The notes under the pieces: model-generated
The model's database searches: none
Seen by the model: only the letters and a program-made list of their open reading frames with translations
Told to the model about the DNA's origin: nothing
Position numbers and translations under genes: made by a program
Shown here: in pieces, positions 56,314 through 64,000 of the stretch
How positions within the stretch are numbered: position 1 is the stretch's first letter
How the letters are laid out: every line of letters begins with the position of its first letter
NCBI GenBank assembly: GCA_017403955.1
Contig: JAFRDH010000019.1
Coordinates: 1-64,000 of the forward strand
Direction of reading: 5' to 3'
DNA length: 64,000 nucleotides
DNA from: Mogibacterium sp.
GTDB lineage: Bacteria; Bacillota; Clostridia; Peptostreptococcales; Anaerovoracaceae

Positions 56314-57240
56314 ATGATCGTATTAAAAGCTATCTCGCTGATCGGTTTTTTACTCTGCGTAGTGCTCATGATCAGAAAGCAGAACATCCTCAAGGCAAGT
56401 GATGCTAAGGACCCTGATACAGGTCTGACTTTCTCGGAAACATGGGCAAGAGGACTTGAGAAGAAGAACCTGATCGCTACTATGATCATTGGTCTCGTAG
56501 CTAACTTCTTCGACACACTGGGAATCGGATCATTCGCTCCGTCCACAACAGCATTCAAGCTGACCAAATCTGTAGACGACGTACTGATCCCTGGTACACT
56601 GAACGTAGGAGACACAATGCCTGTATGTATCGAGGCATTCCTGTTCTTCGGTTTCGTAGACATGGACATCCTGACACTCGTTGGAATGATCGTAGCTTCC
56701 ATCGTAGGTGCGTACACAATGGCTGGCGTAGTATCCAAGTTCAACCGTAAGAAAGTTAGATACGCTATGTTCGTAGGTATGTTCATCCTTGCTTCAGTAA
56801 TGCTTTGCAAGGTTCTCGGCGTTGGCCCATTCGGCGAAGTCGGAACAGAGATGGGACTCCGCGGCGCTAAGCTGATCATCGCAATCGTTGCTAACTTCGT
56901 CCTTGGAGCTCTCATGAGCATCGGCGTAGGTCTCTATGCTCCTTGCATGGCTCTCTGCGTAATCCTCGGACTCGACACAGGCTGCGCATTCCCGGCTATG
57001 ATGGGTTCCTGCGCATTCCTGATGGCATTCGGTAATGGTCCTAAGTTCATCCAGGAAGGACGTTATGACCCGGTTGCTTGCTGGACACAGGGCATCTGCG
57101 GAACAGTCGGTGTATTCCTTGCTTACTTCGTAGTAAAGAGCCTGAGCCTGAGAACACTGACGATCGTAGTAGTTATCGTCTGCTACATCACATCGTTCCT
57201 GTTCTTGCACGACGCTATCAAGAAGGGTGAGGCTGCTTAA
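56314..57240 (+). CDS. TSUP (TauE/SafE) family permease, copy 2
   Basis: 308 residues, about eight membrane helices, paralogue of the 27966-28880 gene with the shared blocks IPGTLNVGDTMPVCIEAF and IGVGLYAPCMALC. Codon use is markedly restricted (GTA, ACA, TTC, AAC, CTC/CTG, ATC preferred) compared with copy 1, a sign of high expression. It has a strong promoter, GGAGG site and terminator. A LysR regulator follows on the same strand. Substrate could be a sulfur oxyanion or small organic anion; the sequence does not decide. Confidence 0.88.
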   Translation: MIVLKAISLIGFLLCVVLMIRKQNILKASDAKDPDTGLTFSETWARGLEKKNLIATMIIGLVANFFDTLGIGSFAPSTTAFKLTKSVDDVLIPGTLNVGDTMPVCIEAFLFFGFVDMDILTLVGMIVASIVGAYTMAGVVSKFNRKKVRYAMFVGMFILASVMLCKVLGVGPFGEVGTEMGLRGAKLIIAIVANFVLGALMSIGVGLYAPCMALCVILGLDTGCAFPAMMGSCAFLMAFGNGPKFIQEGRYDPVACWTQGICGTVGVFLAYFVVKSLSLRTLTIVVVIVCYITSFLFLHDAIKKGEAA

Positions 57241-57286
57241 TCAAGAGAGCTTCCCCAGTGCACATTGAGGACAACTCAAGAATTTT

Positions 57287-57321
57287 ACCGGCGGGGGAAT
57301 AAATACCCGCCGGTTTTTTTT
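57287..57321 (+). terminator. Strong terminator between TSUP and lysR genes
   Basis: Stem CCGGCGGG (57288-57295) / CCCGCCGG (57306-57313), then eight T residues. Some read-through into the LysR gene, 24 nt downstream, is possible. Confidence 0.95.
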
Positions 57322-57344
57322 CAAAGAAACACACAGGTGGTTTT

Positions 57345-58223
57345 ATGGATATACTCAAATGTAAAGCATTCGTATCTGCAGTCGATGAAGGCAGCCTTAC
57401 GGGCGCCGGAAAACTTCTCGGTTACACTCCTTCCGGAATAAGTCAGCTTGTCTCTGCTATGGAATCAGAGTTGGGTTTTTCTCTTCTTATCAGAAAGAGC
57501 AATGGCGTAGTTCCTACTAACGAAGGCGAGATCATGTATCCTCTTGCAGTGGAATATATTGAGAAGGAATCAGAGATCTATAAGGCTGCAACCGAGCTGA
57601 GCGGCATGTACAAAGGCAACGTAATGATCGCCACCTATGCAAGCATCGCTGCTCACACTTTACCATCTATTATCAAAGAATTCACCGATATGCATCCTTC
57701 TATCAACATACAGATCGAAGAGACTACAAAGAATCGAATTGAGAAACTGGTATCTTCCGGCAAAGCAGACCTTGCGTTTTCATCGAGGCTGTCCAATCAG
57801 TCATTTAAATGGATCCCTTTTGCTGAGGACCGCATGGTAGCAGTCCTTCCTAAGGAGCATCCATTCGCAGACAAAGACAGTTATCCGATCAAGAACTGCC
57901 GCAAAGAAGATATTATCATGCCTAGTGAAGGCGATGATGCGGATGTCCGTGAGCTCCTTAAGAAACATAGCATTGTACCGAACATCAGGCTGACGACACT
58001 TGAGAACTTTACAGCGATCAACATGGTCGAGAAAGGTCTCGGTATCGGTATCATGAACGAAGGAATAACAAGATACTGGCAGACAGGCACAGCTATCGTT
58101 CCGCTTGATCCTCCAAGCAGCATCACGCTCGGAATAACCGTGCCTTCACTTGAAACCGCAGCACCTGCAGTTAAGGAATTTGTATGTTTTGCCGCTGACA
58201 AGCTTGGCGTCAGCGTTGAATGA
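57345..58223 (+). CDS. LysR-family transcriptional regulator
   Basis: 292 residues. The N-terminal winged HTH (about 1-60) contains FVSAVDEGSLTGAGKLLGYT and SGISQLVSAMESELGFSLL; a linker helix and a two-lobed effector domain (about 90-285) follow. It most likely controls the TSUP gene just upstream, whose terminator ends 24 nt before its ATG. AGGTGG precedes the start. Effector unknown. Confidence 0.93.
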   Translation: MDILKCKAFVSAVDEGSLTGAGKLLGYTPSGISQLVSAMESELGFSLLIRKSNGVVPTNEGEIMYPLAVEYIEKESEIYKAATELSGMYKGNVMIATYASIAAHTLPSIIKEFTDMHPSINIQIEETTKNRIEKLVSSGKADLAFSSRLSNQSFKWIPFAEDRMVAVLPKEHPFADKDSYPIKNCRKEDIIMPSEGDDADVRELLKKHSIVPNIRLTTLENFTAINMVEKGLGIGIMNEGITRYWQTGTAIVPLDPPSSITLGITVPSLETAAPAVKEFVCFAADKLGVSVE

Positions 58224-58247
58224 TCCGCAAGCTTAAACAAGCAAAAT

Positions 58248-58287
58248 AAAACACGCTGCCCGGAGCGATACCGGAGCAGCGTGTTTT
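58248..58287. terminator. Terminator after lysR
   Basis: Perfect 12-bp stem AAAACACGCTGC (58248-58259) / GCAGCGTGTTTT (58276-58287) with further CCGG pairing in the loop; serves both the LysR gene and the feo operon end. Confidence 0.92.
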
Positions 58288-58297
58288 ATATTACTTG

Positions 58298-58459
58298 CTA
58301 TTTACTGCAGGAATTGCCAGCGCTGTGTTTCTGGCAGGAACTTGCATAAGGACATCCTATGCACTGGTTCCCCTTTTTCTTTTCCTTATATATATATCTT
58401 ACCGCCAGGAAGAGAATAAGCACCAGAACAATTACTGCTATTATTGTTGCCATATTCAT
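58298..58459 (-). CDS. FeoB-associated Cys-rich membrane peptide
   Basis: 53-residue protein that is easily missed because of its size. It reads MNMATIIAVIVLVLILFLAV (one membrane helix), a basic segment YIYKEKKKG, then a Cys-rich end: CIGCPYASSC and a final SCSK. This is the plan of the FeoB-associated Cys-rich family. AAGGAG stands 9 nt before the ATG at 58459. It lies 46 nt after feoB on the same strand and before the shared terminator. Role in ferrous-iron uptake is inferred from association. Confidence 0.9.
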   Translation of the reverse strand: MNMATIIAVIVLVLILFLAVRYIYKEKKKGNQCIGCPYASSCQKHSAGNSCSK

Positions 58460-58505
58460 AATTGTTCTCCTTTCTTACATCCCCCTTTTCCGGAATTATA
58501 TCATA

Positions 58506-60515
58506 TTATGCAGCTGCCTTAGCTGTCTTCTTATGAAGTTCATACTGCTCATCGAAGTGTGATCTCACTCTCTTGCTTATCAATACAAGTGCAACTATCA
58601 TGAGTGCTTCAGCGATGAGTCCAGGAACGAATCCTGCAGCGAAATGGCCTTCTGTGAAGAGTGTTCCGAACTGGTTGATCAGGAATGCAACTGTATAACC
58701 TGTACCAAGCTGGAGACCGATAGCGCCCCACAGCCATCCTCTGCTCTTCATTTCGGAGTTCATAGCTCCGATAGCAGCGAAGCATGGAGGAGTATACAGG
58801 TTGAAGAACAGATATGCAAGAGCTGTGACTGATGTCAGACCCATTGCCATTGCAACTTCGTTTGCACCGCCTATCATCTCGAGTTCATCAACATCGATGA
58901 ATGCTGTAAGTCCGTAAACTACCGCAAGTGTACCTACAACATTCTCCTTTGCGATAAATCCGGTAATAGCTGCCGCTGCAAGCTGCCATACTCCGAATCC
59001 GAGCGGAATCAGAAGAACAGCGAACGGTGTTGCGATCGAAGCAAGGATCGATGTGTTCTCTGCACCCTCTTCTACGACCTGGAAATGCCAGTTGAATGAC
59101 TGCATTACCTGTACTACTGTGTTGCATACCAGGATGATAGTAGCCGCCTTTACAATATATGCCTTAGCACGTTCCATCATGGACTTGAAAGCAAACTTTA
59201 GGCTTGGTACTTTGTACTTAGGCAGTTCCATGATGAAGAAGGATTTTCTGTATTTGTATCCTGTGATTCCCTTGATCAGAAGTGCTCCAAGGAAAATCAG
59301 CACCAGGCCGAAAAAGTAACTGAGTGTGCTGACCCAGCTTGCTCCTGCGAAGAATGCTCCAGCAAACAGTGCTATAACAGGGATCTTAGCTCCGCAAGGA
59401 ATGAACGTCGCGAGCATTGAAGTAGCTCTTCTCTCTCTTTCATCACGGATAGTACGGCAAGCCATGATAGCCGGAATACCGCAGCCCGTTCCGATGACTA
59501 CAGGAATGACGGATTTACCCGAAAGACCTACTCTCTTGAAAATAGGGTCCATTACTGCACTTACACGCGCCATATAGCCGCAGTCCTCGAGGAGAGCGAT
59601 AAGGAAGTACATTACCATTACGAGCGGCAGGAATCCTACTACAGCACCAACGCCTCCGACAATACCGTCAGCAATAAGTGCAGAGAGAATAGCAGGGCTG
59701 TTCTCAAGAGAACCTGCTACCCATTCCTGGAACATTTCAATCCATCCTACGAGCCAGTCTGCTACGAGTGGTCCAAGCCATGCCTGTGACACCCAGAATA
59801 CAAACCACATTACTGCGGCAAAAATCACGATTCCGGCTATAGGATTTGTCAGGACAGCATCTATCTTATCCTGGCTGTTGGTCTCTGCAGAGAGAACCTT
59901 TCTCTTTTCTACATCGGCAACGATTTTATTAACGAAGTTATAACGTTTTCTGTCTTCTGCATCTACAGCATTCTTGTCATGAAGATTGATATCTGCCTGA
60001 AGATATGGGGCTGTCTGAGTCGTTCCTGCAAGAGAAATTGCAGTCTTGATCACTTCTGCAAGGCCCTTGTCTTCTGTTGAGATAGTTTTGAACACAGGAC
60101 AGTTAAGCTTTTCGGAAAGCTTCTCTACGTCTATTTCAGTTCCTTCTTTTGCATTGATATCACTCTTGTTGAGTGCGACTACAACAGGGATCCCCAGTTC
60201 AAGGAGCTGAGTTGTAAAAAACAGTGATCTGCTAAGGTTCGTAGCATCAACGATGTTGACGATGGCATCCGGGTTAGCAGTACGTACATATTCACTTGTT
60301 ATACTCTCTTCAGGTGTAAACGGAGACATTGAATATGCTCCGGGAAGATCTACAGCGATGACCTCATTGCTGCCTGAATATTCTTTCTTGAGCTTATATT
60401 CCTTGCTGCCGACTGTTACGCCGCCCCAGTTACCAACTTTCTCACTTCTTCCTGTGAGTGCGTTGTACATGGTAGTCTTGCCGCTGTTAGGGTTACCGGC
60501 AAAAGCGATTCTCAT
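58506..60515 (-). CDS. feoB: Ferrous iron transporter FeoB
   Basis: 669 residues. The N-terminal G domain has G1 GNPNSGKTT, G3 DLPGAYS and G4 NKSD; a GDI-like helical region follows (to about 225). The membrane part has the two Gate motifs with conserved Cys (GTGCGIPAIMACRTI and the second near YTPPCFAAIGAM). Takes up Fe2+. Downstream of feoA by 35 nt; GAGGAGG precedes the ATG. The C-terminal cytoplasmic tail is short and basic. Confidence 0.97.
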   Translation of the reverse strand: MRIAFAGNPNSGKTTMYNALTGRSEKVGNWGGVTVGSKEYKLKKEYSGSNEVIAVDLPGAYSMSPFTPEESITSEYVRTANPDAIVNIVDATNLSRSLFFTTQLLELGIPVVVALNKSDINAKEGTEIDVEKLSEKLNCPVFKTISTEDKGLAEVIKTAISLAGTTQTAPYLQADINLHDKNAVDAEDRKRYNFVNKIVADVEKRKVLSAETNSQDKIDAVLTNPIAGIVIFAAVMWFVFWVSQAWLGPLVADWLVGWIEMFQEWVAGSLENSPAILSALIADGIVGGVGAVVGFLPLVMVMYFLIALLEDCGYMARVSAVMDPIFKRVGLSGKSVIPVVIGTGCGIPAIMACRTIRDERERRATSMLATFIPCGAKIPVIALFAGAFFAGASWVSTLSYFFGLVLIFLGALLIKGITGYKYRKSFFIMELPKYKVPSLKFAFKSMMERAKAYIVKAATIILVCNTVVQVMQSFNWHFQVVEEGAENTSILASIATPFAVLLIPLGFGVWQLAAAAITGFIAKENVVGTLAVVYGLTAFIDVDELEMIGGANEVAMAMGLTSVTALAYLFFNLYTPPCFAAIGAMNSEMKSRGWLWGAIGLQLGTGYTVAFLINQFGTLFTEGHFAAGFVPGLIAEALMIVALVLISKRVRSHFDEQYELHKKTAKAAA

Positions 60516-60550
60516 AAGTGTTCCTCCTCAGTAATTGATAAAAAAGCTGA

Positions 60551-60772
60551 TCAGACAATAATTGCATTTGACAGCAAACTGTCCAGATTGTATCTTCCGT
60601 CTTTGATAACAACGATGCAGCTTTTCTTTTTCTTGGATATAAGAGTGATAGGCTCGCCGGTATAACAGCCCAGCCTGAACAGGAACGCATTCATTTCATC
60701 ATCAGTATTGATCTCTTTGATTGTATATGTCATTCCCGGCTCTACATCCATTAGTGTCTTTTTGTCTTCCAT
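60551..60772 (-). CDS. feoA: FeoA-type ferrous iron transport protein
   Basis: 73-residue SH3-like protein: GMTYTIKEINTDDEMNAFL, LGCYTGEPITLISKKKKS and a C-terminal LDSLLSNAIIV. FeoA assists FeoB at the cytoplasmic face. First gene of the operon, behind a promoter with a DtxR-like palindrome. CAGGAG lies 12 nt before the ATG. Confidence 0.93.
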   Translation of the reverse strand: MEDKKTLMDVEPGMTYTIKEINTDDEMNAFLFRLGCYTGEPITLISKKKKSCIVVIKDGRYNLDSLLSNAIIV

Positions 60773-60856
60773 AATAAGTATTAACTCCTGTGTATCATGA
60801 CATGTCTTTAAGCACAGATAAGCGAACCCTGCGCATGAGTTCGCATTCTTTAACTT

Positions 60857-60890
60857 AGTTAGTTATACTAAACTAACTCCGATATGTCAA
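60857..60890 (-). promoter_or_regulatory. feo promoter with DtxR-like palindrome
   Basis: Minus strand: TTGACA (60885-60890), a 17-nt spacer, TATAAC (60862-60867). An inverted repeat AGTTAGTT-6 nt-AACTAACT (60857-60878) covers the spacer and -10. Its half-site resembles DtxR/IdeR boxes (TTAGGTTAG...), so iron-bound DtxR-type repression is likely. Confidence 0.8.
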
Positions 60891-60960
60891 GCCTTTCATC
60901 TATCTTGTTCGTATCTTTTTCATTGCTAAAGAAATAAAAGACACTTACTTTGATATGTGA

Positions 60961-60966
60961 TATAAT
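60961..60966 (+). promoter_or_regulatory. Probable -10 box of pfkA
   Basis: TATAAT at 60961-60966, about 97 nt before the ATG, with TGTGA directly upstream. No convincing -35 box. Confidence 0.5.
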
Positions 60967-61062
60967 TATTTCGATTTTTGTAGTAAATACGATTTATTCT
61001 CAAACAATCTATTGCATGGCAAGGATATTTTAAGGAATACAGTTAAACAGGATGGTGGAAAA

Positions 61063-62028
61063 ATGAAAAGAATCGCAGTACTTACAAGTGGCGGAGATGC
61101 GCCGGGTATGAACGCAGCACTTAGAGCGGTCGTAAGATATGGTATTTATTACGATATGGAAGTTTATGCGGTTCACCGCGGATATGAAGGTCTGATCGAC
61201 AATGAATTCGAAAGAATGAGCAGAAGATCTGTTGCTGATATCATGCACCGCGGCGGAACAATAATCAAAACTGCAAGAAGCGAACGCTTTCTTCTCAAAG
61301 AAAACCGTGAGATCGCTATCAAGAATCTTCAGAAACTTAAAATCGAAGCTCTTATAGTAATCGGCGGAAACGGTTCTCTCGCAGGAGCCAATCTCCTTTC
61401 TGAAGAGTTCAACTTCCCTGTGATCGGTCTTCCGGGAACTATCGATAACGACCTTGGATACACAGATTACACGATTGGATTCGATACTGCAGTTAATACA
61501 GTACTTGATGCGATCTCCAAGATCAGAGACACCAGTTCCTCTCACGAGAGAAGTACTGTAATCGAGGTTATGGGCAGACACTGCGGAGATATCGCTCTTC
61601 ACGCAGCTTACACAGGCGGCGGTGAGATCGTCCTCGTTCCGGAAATGGACACCACAGTCGATGATGTCTGCCGGAAAGTCAACGAAGGTATCGAAAGCGG
61701 CAAGCTCCACAGTATCGTTTTAAGGGCTGAAGGATATCCCGTAAGCTCTCAGGAGCTGATCAGGCGGCTCAAGGAAGAGACCGGCCAGGATGTCAAGCTG
61801 GTTGTTCTCTCATATCTCCAGAGAGGTGGTTCACCGACATATCGAGACAGGATCCTTGCTACAGAGTGCGGCATCCGCGCGGTAGAGCTTCTGAAAGAGG
61901 GAATTTATAACAGAGCTATCGGTGAGGTCGGTGGCAAGATCGTTCACCTGGATCTTGCTAAAGCACTCAAATCAAAAAGATCTCTCAGAGAGGATCTTCT
62001 TGAAGGACTCAGAGTTCTCAGCATGTAA
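61063..62028 (+). CDS. pfkA: 6-phosphofructokinase
   Basis: 321 residues, the size of bacterial ATP-type PfkA. Motifs: TSGGDAPGMNA (ATP loop), HRGGTIIKTARS, GTIDNDLGYTDYTIGFDTA with catalytic Asp128, and EVMGRHCGD. Gly104 and the Gly at the 124/125 position point to ATP rather than PPi. The residue before Gly104 is Asn103 (GGNGS) where nearly all PfkA have Asp (GGDGS), a Mg-ATP contact. Start at 61063 follows GGTGG; the open frame to 61012 is leader. Committing step of glycolysis. Confidence 0.95.
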   Translation: MKRIAVLTSGGDAPGMNAALRAVVRYGIYYDMEVYAVHRGYEGLIDNEFERMSRRSVADIMHRGGTIIKTARSERFLLKENREIAIKNLQKLKIEALIVIGGNGSLAGANLLSEEFNFPVIGLPGTIDNDLGYTDYTIGFDTAVNTVLDAISKIRDTSSSHERSTVIEVMGRHCGDIALHAAYTGGGEIVLVPEMDTTVDDVCRKVNEGIESGKLHSIVLRAEGYPVSSQELIRRLKEETGQDVKLVVLSYLQRGGSPTYRDRILATECGIRAVELLKEGIYNRAIGEVGGKIVHLDLAKALKSKRSLREDLLEGLRVLSM

Positions 62029-62041
62029 TAATGATAACTAC

Positions 62042-62070
62042 AAAACCGGAGCCTCGCGGCTCCGGCTTTT
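62042..62070. terminator. Terminator after pfkA
   Basis: CCGGAGCC (62046-62053) - TCGC - GGCTCCGG (62058-62065), followed by CTTTT and preceded by AAAA for the opposite strand. Confidence 0.92.
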
Positions 62071-62094
62071 GATTGCTTTTGGGTATAGTTCGTA

Positions 62095-63141
62095 CTAAAT
62101 AATGTCCTTGCGTCTGCTCTCGAGGTCTACAGCAATTGCCTGACCTGTAGCTGCCGCATGCTTGCCTTCTTTGCTTGTTGTCGGATGTACACATGGATCT
62201 GATTCAGGCGTTTTGGCAGGCTTCTCACTCTTATCTACAGGTGTTGAATCACCAATACCAAGAGATTCTGAAACAACACCGAGTGTGGATACGACCTTGG
62301 AAATATCTGTAGGCATGTAGATCTTGGTAGCTCTTCCGTCAGCAACATCTCTCAGAGCTTCAAGACCTTTGAGTCTCAGAACACTCTCATCAATATGTGC
62401 TTCTCTGAGTTTTTCAAGACCCTGCGCCTGCGCCTCATAGACCAGTCTGATGGATTCAGCTTCACCCTGAGCAAGAGCGATTTTTGCTTCTTTCTCTGCC
62501 TCTGCAGCGAGGACCTTCGCCTTCTTATCACCTTCTGCTCTTGATACAACGGATTCCTGATGTGCCTGAGCTTCAAGTACAGTCTGTCGTCTTTCACGCT
62601 CAGCTCTCATCTGCTTGGTCATTACTTCCTCGATCTCGCGCGGCGGGTCGATATTCTTGAGTTCTACTCTGTTGACCTTGATCCCCCATGGATCTGTTGC
62701 TTCATCTAGGATAGCCTCCATCTGGGAGTTGATACTTTCACGGCTCGAGAGTGTGGTATCAAGTTCCATGCCGCCGATGATACTTCTGAGTGTAGTCGCG
62801 GACAGATTCTGGAGTCCTGCGATAGGGTTCTCTACACCATATGTATACTTCTGCGGGTCAAATACCTTGGAAAAAACTACGGAGTCGACTTTGACCGAAA
62901 CGTTATCCTTGGTGATTACAGGCTGTGGCGGGAAGTCGAACACCTGCTCCTTGAGGGAGATCTTATTCACGATCCTGTCAAAGAACGGGATCTTGAAATG
63001 TAGTCCTGCATACCATACGGATTTGAACTTACCGAGTCGTTCGATTATGTATGCATGTTCCTGCGGAACGATCCTGATGTTAGAAAAAACCAGGTAGAGA
63101 ACCAGCAGAATTATTATCGGGGTAACAATATAACTCATCAT
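62095..63141 (-). CDS. SPFH/stomatin-like membrane protein
   Basis: 348 residues. An N-terminal membrane helix (about 4-22) is followed by the SPFH/band 7 domain (about 24-200; RIVPQEHAYIIERLGKF, VKVDSVVFSKVFDP). A Glu/Ala-rich helix (about 190-260, KAKVLAAEAEKEAKIALAQGEAE, here as two motifs) and a polar tail complete the QmcA/paraslipin-like layout. Such proteins form large membrane rings and often partner with NfeD or FtsH; no nfeD is adjacent. GGAGG precedes the start. Confidence 0.93.
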   Translation of the reverse strand: MMSYIVTPIIILLVLYLVFSNIRIVPQEHAYIIERLGKFKSVWYAGLHFKIPFFDRIVNKISLKEQVFDFPPQPVITKDNVSVKVDSVVFSKVFDPQKYTYGVENPIAGLQNLSATTLRSIIGGMELDTTLSSRESINSQMEAILDEATDPWGIKVNRVELKNIDPPREIEEVMTKQMRAERERRQTVLEAQAHQESVVSRAEGDKKAKVLAAEAEKEAKIALAQGEAESIRLVYEAQAQGLEKLREAHIDESVLRLKGLEALRDVADGRATKIYMPTDISKVVSTLGVVSESLGIGDSTPVDKSEKPAKTPESDPCVHPTTSKEGKHAAATGQAIAVDLESRRKDII

Positions 63142-63279
63142 TTATATTCCTCCTTCCGGGCAGCCCCCGGCTGTCCAATTAAGATTCTACCGTATTATAT
63201 CACAAGCAATCAGAACCGATTTATAATGGCAATCGATTTCAGATTTATTTAAGAAATAGCGCTTGTACATGACGAACAT

Positions 63280-63798
63280 CTACCTGATATTCCTGACAGC
63301 CCACTCCTTAATGAACACTTCTGACTCACTGACCTTTGATCCCTGTATCGCCACACCTTTCACGATTTTGGCTCCTTTGAGGAACTTCTTGAGGTCCTTC
63401 TCTGCAGAACCCATCCCGGATCCTTCATGAGTCATAACAGGCATTACCCTTTTATTCCTGAAATCCAGTCTTTCGAGCAACGAAAAAACCGGCATCGGAT
63501 ATGTTCCCCACCAGCACGGACCGACGATGAAAATATTTTCATATCCTGCAAGCGAATCGAGATACTCCCTGAGCCTTGGTCTGGCATTTTCGCGGAGTTC
63601 CTTCTTTGCTCTCTCGGTACATGCGGTATAGTCCTCCGGATATGCTTTAGTTGTACATATCTCGAATGTATCAGCGTTGACTGCATCACTTATATATTCT
63701 GCAATCTGTTCTGAATTCCCTTTCTCCAGATCCACGACCTGGCCGCCAACGTAATTTTGCCCTCTTCTTGAATAAAAAATAACCAGATTGATTGACAT
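63280..63798 (-). CDS. Flavodoxin
   Basis: 172-residue flavodoxin-like protein: VIFYSRRGQNYVGGQVVDLEKGNSEQIA is the start region (FMN phosphate loop SRRGQN, positions about 8-13), and IFIVGPCWWGTYPMPV is the second flavin loop with aromatic Trp residues. The open frame reaches 63945, but GGAGG precedes the ATG at 63798. Family members (flavodoxin_4 type) reduce small molecules or carry electrons. Divergent from the LtrA-family gene. Confidence 0.88.
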   Translation of the reverse strand: MSINLVIFYSRRGQNYVGGQVVDLEKGNSEQIAEYISDAVNADTFEICTTKAYPEDYTACTERAKKELRENARPRLREYLDSLAGYENIFIVGPCWWGTYPMPVFSLLERLDFRNKRVMPVMTHEGSGMGSAEKDLKKFLKGAKIVKGVAIQGSKVSESEVFIKEWAVRNIR

Positions 63799-63853
63799 AT
63801 ATGCCTCCAGATTCAAATAATATGATACTATTATACACTGTGAGGTGAGAATT

Positions 63854-64000
63854 ATGTTTGATTTCCTTAAGAACGAAGAAAAGAAAGTAGAATATATCGA
63901 GCTGATATATGATCTGTTTTTTGTATATATAATTGGAAGAAACAACTCTCTGGTGAGTCATATTTCCAACGGATTTATCGAGCCCCATATATTTCTGTCT
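63854..64000 (+). CDS. LtrA-family membrane protein (partial, runs off the window)
   Basis: The first 49 codons of a gene whose 3' part lies beyond the window. MFDFLKNEEKKVEYIELIYDLFFVYIIGR opens it, quoted here as the landmarks KKVEYIELIYDLFFVYIIGR (about 10-29). This acidic, aromatic 'VEYIELIYDLFFV' entrance is the signature start of low-temperature-requirement A (LtrA) membrane proteins. GAGGTGAG is 6 nt before the ATG. Function of the family is poorly known. Confidence 0.75.
   Translation, partial: MFDFLKNEEKKVEYIELIYDLFFVYIIGRNNSLVSHISNGFIEPHIFLS

Overview
The window looks like a chromosomal segment of an anaerobic Bacillota (Clostridia-type) bacterium of moderate G+C. The grounds are strong AGGAGG-type ribosome binding sites, TTGACA/TATAAT promoters, and gene families common in that group: an EFR1-type flavodoxin/ferredoxin fusion, an RsgI-like anti-sigma factor, a FeoB-associated Cys-rich peptide, DUF4003, TagD and MltG. 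I found no rRNA, tRNA, CRISPR array, transposase or integrase gene. Genes sit close together in short operons, many convergent with almost no spacer.

Layout. 0.1-11 kb: a LytTR response regulator, a BaiN/HI0933-type flavoprotein, an orphan PTS EIIC-like permease, MltG, a wall-related run (polysaccharide deacetylase, a bitopic coiled-coil protein, DUF4003, Nudix), a drug-type MFS exporter, and two small regulatory loci with visible operators (membrane protein + XRE regulator; S24/LexA-like repressor). 11-17 kb: a five-gene minus-strand operon (YgjP-like peptidase, DUF445, ABC ATPase, giant coiled-coil FtsX-type permease, cyclophilin). 17-28 kb: AGCS symporter, GH127, cysK with a palindromic operator over its -10, a stand-alone TIGR00300/ornithine cyclodeaminase-type protein, an aminoacyl-tRNA editing protein, a HerA-like ATPase, a PreP-like M16C peptidase and a TSUP permease.

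28.9-37.2 kb is the most unusual part. It is a minus-strand set of five genes: zinc-ribbon/TPR/coiled-coil protein, large Sel1 protein with a PH-like start, a J-domain-like segment and a DUF1883-like end, GrpE-like protein, long Hsp70 and CbxX-type AAA+ ATPase. It looks like a dedicated, undescribed Hsp70-exchange factor-J-like-AAA+ machine, separate from housekeeping DnaK. 37.4-40.4 kb holds a PepSY protein-ECF sigma-RsgI-like anti-sigma operon; the anti-sigma factor ends in an Asp/His-rich tail. 40.4-41.2 kb is non-coding and contains a 343-bp MITE-like inverted-repeat element and a 20-bp tandem repeat.

41-47 kb: HExxH membrane protein, MscS channel, TagD, AIM24-like protein, EFR1 protein, and a VanRS-like two-component pair. 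47.5-53.8 kb is the F1Fo ATP synthase operon (atpB-E-F-A-G-D-C) without a separate atpH. The C-terminal domain of subunit delta is instead fused to the N-terminus of subunit alpha, and subunit c carries a signal-peptide-like extension. 54-64 kb: two PH/YcxB-like membrane proteins around a flavodoxin-like protein, a second TSUP permease with a LysR regulator, the ferrous-iron operon feoA-feoB plus a Cys-rich peptide under a DtxR-like box, pfkA with an unusual Asn103, an SPFH protein, a flavodoxin and the start of an LtrA-family gene cut by the window end.
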